Positions 1 to 8,552 of a DNA stretch of 47,076 nucleotides are shown one piece after another (within the stretch, counting starts at the first letter, position 1; every line of letters begins with the position of its first letter). Below the pieces are notes generated by a model. That model saw nothing but the letters and a program-made list of their open reading frames with translations. It was not told the DNA's origin and made no database searches. The position numbers and the translations under genes are program-made. Source of the stretch: Bacteroidales bacterium (GTDB taxonomy: Bacteria > Bacteroidota > Bacteroidia > Bacteroidales > Muribaculaceae); the NCBI GenBank assembly GCA_020859755.1, contig JAJBVP010000191.1:1-47076 (forward strand). Direction: 5' to 3'.

Positions 1-119
1 CAGCGGATTATAATTTTAAATCAGCCGACTTCTCAAAAAGTGCGGAAAACAGGACCCCAGTTCGACATATTCCAATTTTTGTCATGTAGTTAACCAAATT
101 TCCTAAAACAATTTGAAAG

Positions 120-548
120 GTGAAACTTCAATTATTAAACAAAATCGGAAAGTGGCTGACAGGCGTTTGGCAGGCTGTGACCTCATGGTTTAGCCGTCTG
201 TTCCGCAAGCTTGTCACGTACCCTAAAGGCGAGAACCGCCTGACAGTTGCCTTGACGTTCTTCGTCCTGTGCTTCGCCACGGCGTTAGCCCAGACGGGGA
301 GCTACGAGGCTGGCACCACGGCCTTGACCACCGTGGCCACCGAGATCACGAAGTATGTGCCGGTCGTTGTGAAGTTGTGCTACGCCATAGCGGGCGTGGT
401 GGCCATCGTTGGTGCCATCTCGGTCTACGTGAGCATGAACAACGACGAGCAAGACGTGAAGAAGAAGATAATGATGGTGGTGGGCGCTTGCATCTTCCTG
501 ATCGCCGCCGCCCAGTGCCTGCCGATGGTCTTCGGTATCAGCTCCTAA
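120..548 (+). CDS. traE: Conjugative element protein TraE (DUF4134 type)
   Basis: Small integral membrane protein of the Bacteroides-type conjugation apparatus. The C-terminal ~85 residues carry the family pattern: an export-like hydrophobic stretch ending in ALAQ, then a short periplasmic segment, then two membrane helices (about residues 80-103 and 115-135) separated by a polar loop with NNDEQDVKKK. The family is normally about 100 residues; here about 40 extra basic/aromatic residues precede it. The frame opens at a GTG (120) and no in-frame ATG precedes the hydrophobic segment, so the start is uncertain. It lies 5 bp before the next reading frame, as in tra operons. The exact role of TraE in the mating channel is not known. 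Confidence 0.8.
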   Translation: MKLQLLNKIGKWLTGVWQAVTSWFSRLFRKLVTYPKGENRLTVALTFFVLCFATALAQTGSYEAGTTALTTVATEITKYVPVVVKLCYAIAGVVAIVGAISVYVSMNNDEQDVKKKIMMVVGACIFLIAAAQCLPMVFGISS

Positions 549-552
549 ACGC

Positions 553-1341
553 TTGAGAATGATGAGAAACTGGACGGTGATAACGGCGGCAATTGCCATG
601 GCGGCCTCGCTCGCTTCGTGCGAGAAGGGGTGCCTGTGCCATGTCAACTGTGACGGCAAGGGGAAGGCGCGCGTGGGCGTGGAGGTGGATTGGAGCGGCT
701 TCGACAAGGAGCGGCCCAACGGCATGACTTTGACGGCCACCGACGGGACTTCCGTGTCGACCCACGACCTGACGCTGGGGGAGATCCCCCTTGGCGTGGG
801 CGTGTGGGACGTGTGGGTGATCAACCAAAGCCCCGACGAGTTCGGGGGATTGGCTTTCGACGGCTTGACCGTTAAGGGTGTCACAACGACGGCTCCCTCC
901 TGGACGGGATTGTCGGAGGTTGCCGTTGAACCCGAGTGGCTCGCTTTCGGAATGGCCAAGAACATCACCGTGACCCCATGCATGCTGGCTTCCTGGTGCA
1001 AATGCACCGATTGCTGCTGCGTAGAGTAGCACACCGCAAAATTGTGGACACTCGCCACCGTCTCTCCCCAAAACGTCATATCCACCCTTAACGTGACCGT
1101 GAAGGTCGGGGGGATTGAGAACCTTGGCTCGGTTAGGGCTGTGTCGGAGGGACTGGCAGCGTGGCTTGACCTTGAAAGCGGTGACTGCGGCGGATCAGCT
1201 GCGATGCTGCTGTCCTCTTGGGACATCGACAAAACCGTCGGCGAGATAACGGCGACCACGCGTTGCCTCGGGTTGGGTGACCAGCCGCTCGCCGTCACCG
1301 TCCAGTTTCTTTTGCGGGACCAAACAAGAATGCTTCGGTGA
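553..1341 (+). pseudogene. DUF5119-like lipoprotein gene broken by an in-frame TAG
   Basis: The frame starts with a lipoprotein signal (hydrophobic run ending SLASC, Cys near residue 23) and continues as a beta-rich domain resembling the DUF5119/fimbrillin-like lipoproteins of Bacteroidales. A TAG at 1027-1029 stops it after 158 codons, yet the same frame stays open to 1341. The continuation carries what looks like the second half of the domain, including STLNVTVKVGGIENL. Either the gene has decayed by one nonsense change, perhaps with a small indel near the cysteine-rich stretch just before the stop, or two peptides are made. Lying between traE and traG where many elements carry traF, it could be a surface or adhesion component of the element. 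The family assignment comes from remembered pattern only. Confidence 0.55.
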
Positions 1342-1579
1342 CTTTATCATTGAATTCGAAGGCTTCTACATCGATGAAAAGATGCTTAAGGTAATAGCCA
1401 AAGACATTCGTGCCTTTCTTGCTAAGGAGGCTGAAGAGAATAATTTGGAGAAACATCATTTGTTCAGCTTGGAGAATTACTCTGCCCGATGGAAAAAGAC
1501 GCTAGAAAGAATGATGTGGAATCTTCTAAGAAAACAAGAAAAGGGTGAAAATCCGATTCCAGCATGGCTTTGGTCGTAG
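1277..1579 (+). CDS. Small ORF upstream of traG, unknown
   Basis: Reading frame of 100 codons whose first ~15 codons overlap the end of the broken lipoprotein frame. From about 1330 it looks like a real protein: charged and helical, with KVIAKDIRAFLAKEAEENN and a Trp/Arg-rich tail. An internal ATG at 1382 would give a 65-residue protein and may be the true start. The last codons overlap the traG start at 1564 by 16 bp, consistent with translational coupling. Base composition is more AT-rich than both neighbours, so it may be a remnant of another gene. I do not recognise the family. Confidence 0.35.
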   Translation: MTSRSPSPSSFFCGTKQECFGDFIIEFEGFYIDEKMLKVIAKDIRAFLAKEAEENNLEKHHLFSLENYSARWKKTLERMMWNLLRKQEKGENPIPAWLWS

Positions 1580-2985
1580 TTCTTATAATAGTTGCGGTGC
1601 TGGTCGGGATGGCTATCTCGGTGAGCGCGTTCGGTACGGGCGGCAAGCGCAAGCGCGTGTTCCAGGACATCTACTACTCGGTGGAGGATGTCGAGGGAAT
1701 CGGCGTTGTCTATACCAAAACGGGCGAATACTCCGCGATACTGCACATGGAGAACCCGGTGCAGAAATTCTCGGCCGACACCGACAGCTATTATGAGTTC
1801 AACCGTTTGTTCGCCGCAATCGTGGGCTCTCTTGGCGAGGGCTACGCCGTGCAGAAACAGGACGTTTTTATGCGCAAGCGTTTCCACGATAACGGCCAAC
1901 AGCGGGAGTTCCTTTCCCAAAGCTATTTCGATTACTTCACGGGTCGCAAGTACACCGATGCGCGTACCTTCCTGATCATCACCCAGGAGTGCAAGAAGTC
2001 AAAGTTGTTCAGCTACGACCAGCGCAAGTGGCGTGACTTCATCGTGAAGGCGCGCAAGACCCAAGACCTGCTCAAAGACGCGGGCGTGAAGTCGAAGTTC
2101 CTTGGTAAGAAAGAGGTCAGCGACTATGTTGACCGCTTCTTTGCGATGGATTTCACGTCGCCCGTGGTGTCGATGAACAACTTCAAGGTGAGCGACGAGG
2201 AGATTGGCATCGGCGACCGCAAACTGAAAATCTTCTCGTTGGTGGATGTCGATTCCATCAACCTGCCGGGCTTCGTACGGCCATACACCAACATCGAGAT
2301 CAACAACACCTCCATGCCGGTCGACTTTATGAGCGGCGTTGCCGACATACCCGGTGCGGACACCGTAGTGTTCAACCAGATAATCTTCGTGCCGAGCCAA
2401 AAGCGCGAGTTGTCGGCCTTGGAGAAGAAAAACCGCCATGCGTCTATCCCCAACCCCTCAAATCAAATCGCCGTGGAGGACATCAAGAAGGTGCAGGACG
2501 TGATCGCCCGCGAGAGCAAGCAACTTGTATACACCCACTACAACCTTATGGTGGTGTGCCATAAGTCCGTGGATATGCAAAAGCCGACCAATCACTTGGA
2601 AAATGCTTTCGGGAGATTGGGCATCCACATCTCCAAGCGCGCTTACAACCAGTTGGAGCTGTTTGTCGGGTCGTTCCCGGGCAACGCTTATTCGTTGAGC
2701 GTAGACTACGACCGATTCCTCACATTGAGCGACGCTGCCGTCTGCCTTATGTATAAGGAGAGAATCAAGCACTCCGAGGACACGCCGCTGAAAATCTACT
2801 ACACCGACCGCCAGGGAGTGCCTGTGGCCATCGACCTCACCGGCAAGGAGGGTCGGGAGAAACTGACCGACAACTCCAATTTCTTTTGCCTCGGACCCTC
2901 GGGTAGCGGCAAGTCGTTCCACATGAAGAATCGGAGGTCAAAACGACGGCAAACGGAAGCAAAAGTTAGCGTTATAAAATGCTGA
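1564..2985 (+). CDS. traG: TraG conjugation ATPase, 5' part (split by mobile element)
   Basis: N-terminal half of the VirB4-like ATPase that powers the conjugation channel. An N-terminal membrane helix (residues ~2-20) is followed by a long substrate-facing domain, and the Walker A motif GPSGSGKS falls at residues 444-451. True homology ends at His-Met (codons 453-454; 2920-2925). The remaining ~20 codons, basic and ending at 2985, are read from the inserted element. The other half starts at 11910. Joining 1564-2927 to 11915-13088 gives 2538 bp, exactly 846 codons, with no frame change. In the present state the protein has the P-loop but no Walker B, so it cannot be an active ATPase. Confidence 0.88.
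   Translation: MALVVVLIIVAVLVGMAISVSAFGTGGKRKRVFQDIYYSVEDVEGIGVVYTKTGEYSAILHMENPVQKFSADTDSYYEFNRLFAAIVGSLGEGYAVQKQDVFMRKRFHDNGQQREFLSQSYFDYFTGRKYTDARTFLIITQECKKSKLFSYDQRKWRDFIVKARKTQDLLKDAGVKSKFLGKKEVSDYVDRFFAMDFTSPVVSMNNFKVSDEEIGIGDRKLKIFSLVDVDSINLPGFVRPYTNIEINNTSMPVDFMSGVADIPGADTVVFNQIIFVPSQKRELSALEKKNRHASIPNPSNQIAVEDIKKVQDVIARESKQLVYTHYNLMVVCHKSVDMQKPTNHLENAFGRLGIHISKRAYNQLELFVGSFPGNAYSLSVDYDRFLTLSDAAVCLMYKERIKHSEDTPLKIYYTDRQGVPVAIDLTGKEGREKLTDNSNFFCLGPSGSGKSFHMKNRRSKRRQTEAKVSVIKC
2917..2927 (+). repeat. attL core, 11-bp direct repeat
   Basis: TTCCACATGAA, encoding Phe-His-Met and two bases of the following Asn codon just after Walker A of TraG. An identical copy lies at 11904-11914. This is the likely crossover core used by the integrase at 4015-5121. 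Confidence 0.85.
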
Positions 2986-3102
2986 TTTACAGGATATAAT
3001 TTTTAACAAACCGAAAATTTGGCTATTGGTGAATCGTCCTTTTTGGAGTAATTTTGTACCGCCATTGTACCACGTGAGAGGGGTCACACGGCACGACAAC
3101 CT

Positions 3103-3137
3103 TTCAACAGCGTGCAACAATGTTCAACAGTGTGCAA
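3103..3137 (+). repeat. Two 15-bp direct repeats at the left end of the element
   Basis: TTCAACAGCGTGCAA at 3103-3117 and TTCAACAGTGTGCAA at 3123-3137 differ at one base and start exactly 20 bp apart, about two helical turns. Just before them TTGTACC occurs twice (3054-3060 and 3065-3071), a heptamer also present near the right end (11846-11852). They lie between attL and the first gene at 3154, so arm sites for the integrase or binding sites for the adjacent helix-turn-helix protein are the natural reading. Confidence 0.6.
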
Positions 3138-3153
3138 ATAAATTTCTTCGATT

Positions 3154-3975
3154 ATGGACCGTCATATTAAACAGAATTTAACGGGTCAGTCCCATTCAGA
3201 ATGGGATATGCCAAGCAAGCCGTTCCTCACCATTGGAGAGGTGGCGAACCTTCTGCAAGTGAGCAACAGAACCGTGTACAACTTGATATACAAGGGTACA
3301 CTCAGAGCTTGCAAGATAACGTATCACATTACGCTAATCACCAAAGAGGATTTCTTCTTGATGATTAAGGAAACAACCTACTGCAAGCGCAATACTTCGA
3401 TATTCGCCAAGCAGATAAAAAAGAATAAAGAGAAGATGAAAGCAGACATACAGAATACTGACAAGGTTTCCTCTTTTCAACAAGAGGGAAAGAAGAAAAC
3501 AAAGAGCAACCCCACAAAACGGCAGCTCATACCATCGACCAACTACAAACAATCCGTGCGTGACACATTCACGGAAGATAAAAATGTCGGTGGAGACCTT
3601 TATACAATGGCTGAGATTTGCCAAAAGTTCAATTATACCTATGGGCGGTTTTACAACCTCCGTATGCGTTACTCTATCCCTTGTGTCAAAGCCAATTCAA
3701 CCAAGTGCTTCCCCAAAGCGGAAGTGGACAAGGCTATGGCAGAAGAAAGTGAACGGCTGGGCACTAATCTGACCGAGCATTGGTATTCCTGTTTCGACAT
3801 TATGCGTCTGTTCGGTTTGGGAAAGACCCAAGTCCGCAGGTTCGCCCTCACTCATGGGGTCAGAACCAAGCGCATACACGGCAACCGCCTGTACTATCTC
3901 AAAGCGGATTGGGATGCCGCCCGAAAGGTATCAGAGCGGAAAAGCGCAAGCACGAAAGCCAAACGTGAAGTATAG
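3154..3975 (+). CDS. Multi-helix-turn-helix DNA-binding protein (excisionase-like)
   Basis: A 273-residue protein with repeated MerR/excisionase-type motifs. The first, FLTIGEVANLLQVSNRTVYN, lies at about residues 25-44; a second begins with LYTMAEICQKFNYTYG (~150-165) and a third with YSCFDIMRLFGLGKTQVRRF (~210-230). A basic segment (KKNKEKMKAD and KKKTKSNPTKRQ) links the first and second. It sits 39 bp upstream of the integrase in the same direction and next to the paired left-end repeats, so a recombination directionality factor or a regulator of the integrase is likely. Having several such motifs in one chain is typical of proteins encoded beside integrases on Bacteroides mobilizable elements; the precise role is inferred from position. 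Confidence 0.7.
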   Translation: MDRHIKQNLTGQSHSEWDMPSKPFLTIGEVANLLQVSNRTVYNLIYKGTLRACKITYHITLITKEDFFLMIKETTYCKRNTSIFAKQIKKNKEKMKADIQNTDKVSSFQQEGKKKTKSNPTKRQLIPSTNYKQSVRDTFTEDKNVGGDLYTMAEICQKFNYTYGRFYNLRMRYSIPCVKANSTKCFPKAEVDKAMAEESERLGTNLTEHWYSCFDIMRLFGLGKTQVRRFALTHGVRTKRIHGNRLYYLKADWDAARKVSERKSASTKAKREV

Positions 3976-4014
3976 CATCCCCTTAACAAGAGCAATAATC
4001 AAAACATCAAAGAT

Positions 4015-5121
4015 ATGACAAACATTTGTACAAAGGTAACGGTCAGAAAACGACCTATCAAGAATGGGCAGGTGTCGCTTTATTTGGATTTCTACCCACC
4101 TATCAGACACCCTAAGACAGGCAAACCGACAAGACGTGAATATCTCGGCATCTACATCTATGCCAACCCGTCAGAGAAATTTGAGGTGGAGTTCAACAAG
4201 ACTATGCTCCGCAATGCGGAACTTATCAAGTGCAAGAGAACCGAAGCCATCATCAATGAGGAGTTTGGCTTTCTTGACCACAACAGGGGCAAGGAAAGTT
4301 TCTTGGAATACTTCCGCTCAAAGATGGCGGACAATGATAATTTCAGAAATTGGAATACCGCCTACAAGCACTTTGAGAAGTATTGCGGTGGCAGTTGCAC
4401 GTTCAATGACCTATCAGTGGACTTCTGTCAAGGCTACCTCACTTATATGCTCTCACTCACCACACAGAACAAGAGCAAGATGATGGCTTCCACCGCCAAC
4501 AACAATCTGAACAAGTTGAAATGCGTGTTGCGCCAGGCATACGAGGAAAGATGTATCAAGGAAAATATCGCCCCACGGCTGAAACACGCCAAAGAAGCCA
4601 ATACAAAGCGTGAGTTCCTGACCCTTGACGAGGTGAAAATGCTTGCGAACACTCCTTGTGAGAAACCTGTTATAAGGTCGGCTGCTCTCTTTTCTTGCCT
4701 TACTGGGTTGCGCATAAGTGACATCATCCGTTTGCAGTGGGAGAACATCATCAAGGGTGCTGATGGTGGCTGGTGTATGCACATTGTAACCAAGAAAACG
4801 AGGACGGAAGCCGTGCTGCCATTGTCTGAAGAAGCCCTTGCCCTGTGTGGTGAACGCACAGAGGGACAAGTATTCAAAGGACTGACACAAACCATTCTCC
4901 CTTTATATCTCAAAGATTGGATTAAGTCGGCTGGGATTACGAAACACATTACTTTTCACGGGTTTAGACACACCTATGCCACCTTGCAACTGGCTGCCGG
5001 TACCGACTTGTACACCATATCAAAGATGCTTACTCATAGCAATGTCGGAACGACACAGGTTTATGCCGATGTGGTGAACGACTTGAAGCGCAAGGCTTCC
5101 GAACAGATAACACTCAAATAG
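4015..5121 (+). CDS. int: Tyrosine recombinase / integrase
   Basis: Site-specific recombinase of 368 residues, the usual length for Bacteroides element integrases. An N-terminal arm-binding domain (~1-95) and a SAM-like core-binding domain (~100-195) precede the catalytic domain. Catalytic residues seen: Arg233 in LTGLRISD, His315 and Arg318 in HGFRHTYAT, His341 in LTHSNVG, and the nucleophile Tyr350 in TQVYADVV. All are present, so the enzyme looks intact. It should cut at the TTCCACATGAA core and move the element in and out of traG. The downstream helix-turn-helix gene starts 19 bp after the stop codon, suggesting co-transcription. Confidence 0.93.
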   Translation: MTNICTKVTVRKRPIKNGQVSLYLDFYPPIRHPKTGKPTRREYLGIYIYANPSEKFEVEFNKTMLRNAELIKCKRTEAIINEEFGFLDHNRGKESFLEYFRSKMADNDNFRNWNTAYKHFEKYCGGSCTFNDLSVDFCQGYLTYMLSLTTQNKSKMMASTANNNLNKLKCVLRQAYEERCIKENIAPRLKHAKEANTKREFLTLDEVKMLANTPCEKPVIRSAALFSCLTGLRISDIIRLQWENIIKGADGGWCMHIVTKKTRTEAVLPLSEEALALCGERTEGQVFKGLTQTILPLYLKDWIKSAGITKHITFHGFRHTYATLQLAAGTDLYTISKMLTHSNVGTTQVYADVVNDLKRKASEQITLK

Positions 5122-5140
5122 TAACACAAAACATAGATAT

Positions 5141-5527
5141 ATGGACAACATCACATTTGAACAGTTACCGCAGGCGGTATCTCTTTTGATTGAACGTGTC
5201 GGACAGCTTACAAGCAAAGTGGAGGAAGCATTGGGCAAGAATGACAATCCACAGAGCAGAAAACACAAGTTGCTGACATTGGATGAGGTGGCTGTATTGC
5301 TCAACAAATCCGCATCCACCATTTATACAATGACTTCAGAGAAGCGCATACCATACCATAAACAAGGAAACAAACTCTATTTCTTTGAAGATGAAATCAT
5401 CCATTGGATTGAGCAGGGCGGAACATCGGGAACAGGTTGCGAGGAGGATTTCAACAAACGGCTTGAATCCTTGCGGAGTGGCAAGAAGCGCAAGCCGAGT
5501 TCTCTGAAAACTGAAACGAACAATTAA
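5141..5527 (+). CDS. Helix-turn-helix protein, excisionase family
   Basis: A 128-residue protein with an acidic N-terminal helix and one MerR-like helix-turn-helix at about residues 44-70 (LLTLDEVAVLLNKSASTIY), followed by the wing pattern KRIPYHKQGNKLYFFEDEI and a basic tail (KKRKPSS). This is the single-domain layout of excisionase-family proteins that accompany Bacteroides integrases. It follows the integrase directly and is followed after 14 bp by the next gene. It probably assists excision or regulates the downstream block; which of the two excisionase-like proteins does which job cannot be told from the sequence. Confidence 0.75.
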   Translation: MDNITFEQLPQAVSLLIERVGQLTSKVEEALGKNDNPQSRKHKLLTLDEVAVLLNKSASTIYTMTSEKRIPYHKQGNKLYFFEDEIIHWIEQGGTSGTGCEEDFNKRLESLRSGKKRKPSSLKTETNN

Positions 5528-5541
5528 ATGCAGGAGGAAAT

Positions 5542-5889
5542 ATGAACAAGGACACTTTAATAGCCATCATCACAAATCAAGACCCCAAACTGGCACAGGC
5601 GGTCAGCAAAATGGTTGATTATATCCAAGACAGATGGGCAGCACCATATCCCAGCAAGGAACAGACGGAAGCGGTCAATGACTACCTCCGTTCTGTCCAT
5701 GCGGACAAAGGCGGTGCATTGAATGAAACCGACATCGCCCACCGCAAGATAGCATCACAAAAAATAACCATCAATGCCATCCGTTTGCTTGACCATGACC
5801 AGCTCGACCGTCTGCAAGACGTACTGAACCACATAGCAGAGGACAGGGAGTATTATATGCCCGAAAGGAGATACGGCATGGGCAGATAG
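5542..5889 (+). CDS. Small protein of a mobilizable element, unknown function
   Basis: A 115-residue, mostly helical protein with no signal peptide or membrane segment. Visible blocks are PKLAQAVSKMVDYIQDRW near the N-terminus and a C-terminal stretch with LDHDQLDRLQDVLNHIAED. The start is supported by a purine-rich stretch (AGGAGG) just upstream. It sits inside the tight run of same-strand genes between the integrase and the relaxase. I do not recognise the family. Confidence 0.65.
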   Translation: MNKDTLIAIITNQDPKLAQAVSKMVDYIQDRWAAPYPSKEQTEAVNDYLRSVHADKGGALNETDIAHRKIASQKITINAIRLLDHDQLDRLQDVLNHIAEDREYYMPERRYGMGR

Positions 5890-5921
5890 CAGACCATTGT
5901 AACACCATCATATCATTGATT

Positions 5922-6620
5922 ATGGACACCAAGAAACAGAACATACATTACTGCACCATCCTGTCATCCGAACAATGGATTTTTCTTTTGGAAAGCAAAT
6001 CATCCGTGAACCGATACAAGTGCCTGTACAGGCTGATGTCCGAAGCCGTGCGGACAAAGACCGTTTATAGCATCAAAGGAATAAAGATTGCTTTGGAGGT
6101 GGGACAGGTCGCAACCTCCGATGTGGAGTTAGCCGAATACTTGGGCTGTAACCGCAAGACCATCGGCAAACTCATAGACAGTTTTAACAGGCTCGGTATG
6201 CTGACCACCCGAACCAACAATCGAACTTCCGTTCATACCTTGCATTTCCTCACAGGCTGGTATGTCGATGGCGTTCTTCTGACCAATCCCCATTATGTCA
6301 GACCTTCGGCTACCGCCAAAGGACAGACAGGCGATATACGGACACCTGCCACCGACACATCTTTTTCTTTTGGTGGGCAATGTAATGACCAACGGCATGA
6401 ACAGGAAGCGGACAGCACAAAGTGCGATACATTCCCTCTTTCTTCTTCCCTTTGTTCGTCTGAAACTCCCGACCTGCCACCTCCGAACTTTTTTGATGAG
6501 GAAGAAACGGACAATCCCCATATCATTGACTATGGGGATAGACCGTTAGACAGCATCCCCACGGAGAGCCATAAAAAGGCGCAGGACGGCACGAATGACG
6601 GCGAGGCTATCCCGACATAG
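5922..6620 (+). CDS. Winged-helix protein, possible replication or transfer regulator
   Basis: A 232-residue protein; the ATG at 5922 is preferred over a TTG two codons earlier. The N-terminal half (to ~115) has a winged-helix-like core with AEYLGCNRKTIGKLIDSFNR followed by GMLTTRTNNRTSVHTL as the wing. The C-terminal half is low-complexity, polar and probably disordered. The layout recalls small plasmid replication or partition regulators, and the position just before the oriT-like region and relaxase fits a control role. No initiator catalytic motif is visible, so the function is inferred from context only. Confidence 0.55.
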   Translation: MDTKKQNIHYCTILSSEQWIFLLESKSSVNRYKCLYRLMSEAVRTKTVYSIKGIKIALEVGQVATSDVELAEYLGCNRKTIGKLIDSFNRLGMLTTRTNNRTSVHTLHFLTGWYVDGVLLTNPHYVRPSATAKGQTGDIRTPATDTSFSFGGQCNDQRHEQEADSTKCDTFPLSSSLCSSETPDLPPPNFFDEEETDNPHIIDYGDRPLDSIPTESHKKAQDGTNDGEAIPT

Positions 6621-6979
6621 ATGCAAGTGAAGACGGGCGCAAAAAGCGGAATTTCAAGCGGTACTCCGTTGTCGTGGGGTGACTGACTGGGCTTGCCCAG
6701 ATATAGCCCACTATAACTACACGCTTCGCTTTCGTAGTTGTGGGCTCTCCCGAGGGGCTGGGCTTTGCCCCGTCCCACTTATGGCTCTGCCCTAAGAACC
6801 CGGTCGGAGGCTGTCAGCCCCCAACACCCCTGACCAAAGAGTGACCCTCTCTTTGGAATCTCCGCCCAGAGGTCTCGACCCCTGAGAACCCCGAGCAGGA
6901 AGTGACCCTCTCCCTGCACCCTCCGATTAAGGCTCCGCCCTAATGACCCTTTCCCTATTGTAAATCTGTAAACATCATC
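6621..6979 (+). other. Hairpin-rich intergenic region, candidate oriT
   Basis: About 360 bp without a gene, immediately upstream of the relaxase gene. It holds a perfect palindrome CTGGGCTTGCCCAG (6687-6700); an interrupted inverted repeat GCCCAC-3 nt-AACTAC against GTAGTTGTGGGC (6706-6745); a perfect 8-bp stem CCAAAGAG/CTCTTTGG (6834-6856); and a 5-bp stem GCAGG/CCTGC (6895-6917). The last two hairpins enclose the same 12-bp sequence, AGTGACCCTCTC (6840-6851 and 6901-6912). Relaxases of the MobV type usually act at an oriT just upstream of their own gene. The nick site itself cannot be assigned by eye. Confidence 0.55.
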
Positions 6980-8536
6980 ATGCCTATGGCACAGAAGACA
7001 TCAATCAACATCAAGCCCTGCAACATCGGAAGCAGCGAGGCGCACAACAGACGGACAGCGGAATACCTCGCCCATATCGGCAAGGAAAAGTTCTATGTTC
7101 GCACCGACCTCATGGCGGCAAACGAGACATGGGTAGCACCTGATTTCGGGGGCACTTCGCTGTCGGAACGCTACAATCAGATAGCCGCGATGGTAAAGGA
7201 GAAGACAGGTCGGGCGATGCAGACCAAAGACCGGGAGCGTGTGAACAAGAAGACCGGGAAGGTGACCGTCGTGCGCGGCAGCACTCCGCTCAAGGAGGGT
7301 GTCGTGGTAATCAAGGATGATACCACGCTGGAGCAGTTGCAACATTTCTGTGAGGTGTGTAAGGAGCGGTGGGGAATCACAGCTTTGCAAATCTTCATCC
7401 ATCGTGACGAGGGGCATTACGGCACTCCCGGAGATACCGCCACATGGAAGCCCAATCTTCACGCCCATATCGTATGGGACTGGATGAACCACGACACCGG
7501 GAAATCCTGCAAGCTGGACGAAAAAGCCATGAGTGACATGCAGACGCTTTTGGCTGAGTGTCTTGACATGGAAAGGGGCAGCTCAAAGGAGCAGACGGGA
7601 AAGGAGCATCTTGAACGCGCTGACTTCATCATCGCCAGGCAGAAGCAGGAAGCCGAACAGGTAAAGGCGGAAAAGGAAGCAGCCGAAGCCGACAGGGATG
7701 CCGCGATCCGTGAGACGGACAATGCAAAATCCGAACATGAAAAACTCCAAATCGGGAACGAGGAAAAGCAGCGGCGCAGCGCGGAACTTGACAGCGAAAT
7801 CGCCAAAAAGGAGGAACGTGCGAGAGAGGTTGACAGGGAGAACACGGACAGCATAAAGTCCGGCATCGCAAACCTTTTCGGCAAGGGCAAGTACGCAGCC
7901 ATCGAGCAGGAGAACGAGAAGTTGAAAGCCGAGAACGAGCATATCAAAGAATCGTTCCCCGATGCCGTCAGGAAAGAGGTGGCGAAACGGACAAAGGCTC
8001 TGACAGAGGCGAAGCGGGCGGTCGAACTGGAACGCGACAGTGCCATGGCAATCGCCGACACTTATGAATCCGAGAGGGACACGGCACTGCGGCAGCTCCG
8101 GGAGCAAAAGACCGGGGAGCAGCACCGCATCAGCATGGCAGTGAGCCGGGCAACGGCGGAGAAGGACAAGACCATAGAGCGGTTGCAGGGTGAACTGAAA
8201 TCGAGCCGGGATATTCTGAATATCATCGCCGATATTCTCTACAAGGCAAGCGAGGTGTTCCGGCGAGCCATTGAAGCGATTATCCATTTCGCCACGGAGC
8301 GGCACAAGTCAATCTTCTCTCCCTCCGAAGCCGCCGACATCAAGAGCGTCATGCAGAGCTACGGCGAGACCACCGAGCAGCAGAAAGCGGTCGGCGCATG
8401 GCTCTGTGACTATGCGGAACACCGACAGCCCTTTGATAAAATAAAACATCGCCATACACTCAATGAGGTTGGCGATGTCGCGGAAGGTCGGTATGATTGG
8501 AGGATTGATAAAGGACGAGGTGGAATCAGTCTGTAA
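6980..8536 (+). CDS. mob: MobV-family relaxase (plasmid mobilization/recombination)
   Basis: A 518-residue relaxase that should nick oriT and lead the strand into a recipient. The N-terminal ~200 residues are the catalytic domain. His22 in SSEAHNRR aligns with the proposed nucleophile His22 of MobM (pMV158). The metal-binding motif is split: HRDEGH, then about a dozen residues, then NLHAHIVWDW. Residues ~210-400 form a long charged coiled coil (repeated Glu/Lys/Ala heptads), common in Bacteroides Mob proteins and probably used for dimerisation or membrane/coupling contacts. No coupling protein or mating-pair genes accompany it, so the element depends on a resident conjugative system. The stop codon lies 16 bp from the convergent cargo gene. 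Confidence 0.9.
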   Translation: MPMAQKTSINIKPCNIGSSEAHNRRTAEYLAHIGKEKFYVRTDLMAANETWVAPDFGGTSLSERYNQIAAMVKEKTGRAMQTKDRERVNKKTGKVTVVRGSTPLKEGVVVIKDDTTLEQLQHFCEVCKERWGITALQIFIHRDEGHYGTPGDTATWKPNLHAHIVWDWMNHDTGKSCKLDEKAMSDMQTLLAECLDMERGSSKEQTGKEHLERADFIIARQKQEAEQVKAEKEAAEADRDAAIRETDNAKSEHEKLQIGNEEKQRRSAELDSEIAKKEERAREVDRENTDSIKSGIANLFGKGKYAAIEQENEKLKAENEHIKESFPDAVRKEVAKRTKALTEAKRAVELERDSAMAIADTYESERDTALRQLREQKTGEQHRISMAVSRATAEKDKTIERLQGELKSSRDILNIIADILYKASEVFRRAIEAIIHFATERHKSIFSPSEAADIKSVMQSYGETTEQQKAVGAWLCDYAEHRQPFDKIKHRHTLNEVGDVAEGRYDWRIDKGRGGISL

Positions 8537-8552
8537 CACTATTGAATTAAAA

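Noticed and set aside
285..1298. 337-codon minus-strand frame opposite traE and the lipoprotein gene
   Set aside because: No recognisable motif and it crosses two plus-strand genes with clear family features; it is a shadow of GC-rich coding DNA.
3103..3137. Start of a CRISPR array from the 15-bp repeats
   Set aside because: Only two copies with a 5-bp gap, no spacer-sized intervals and no cas genes in the window.
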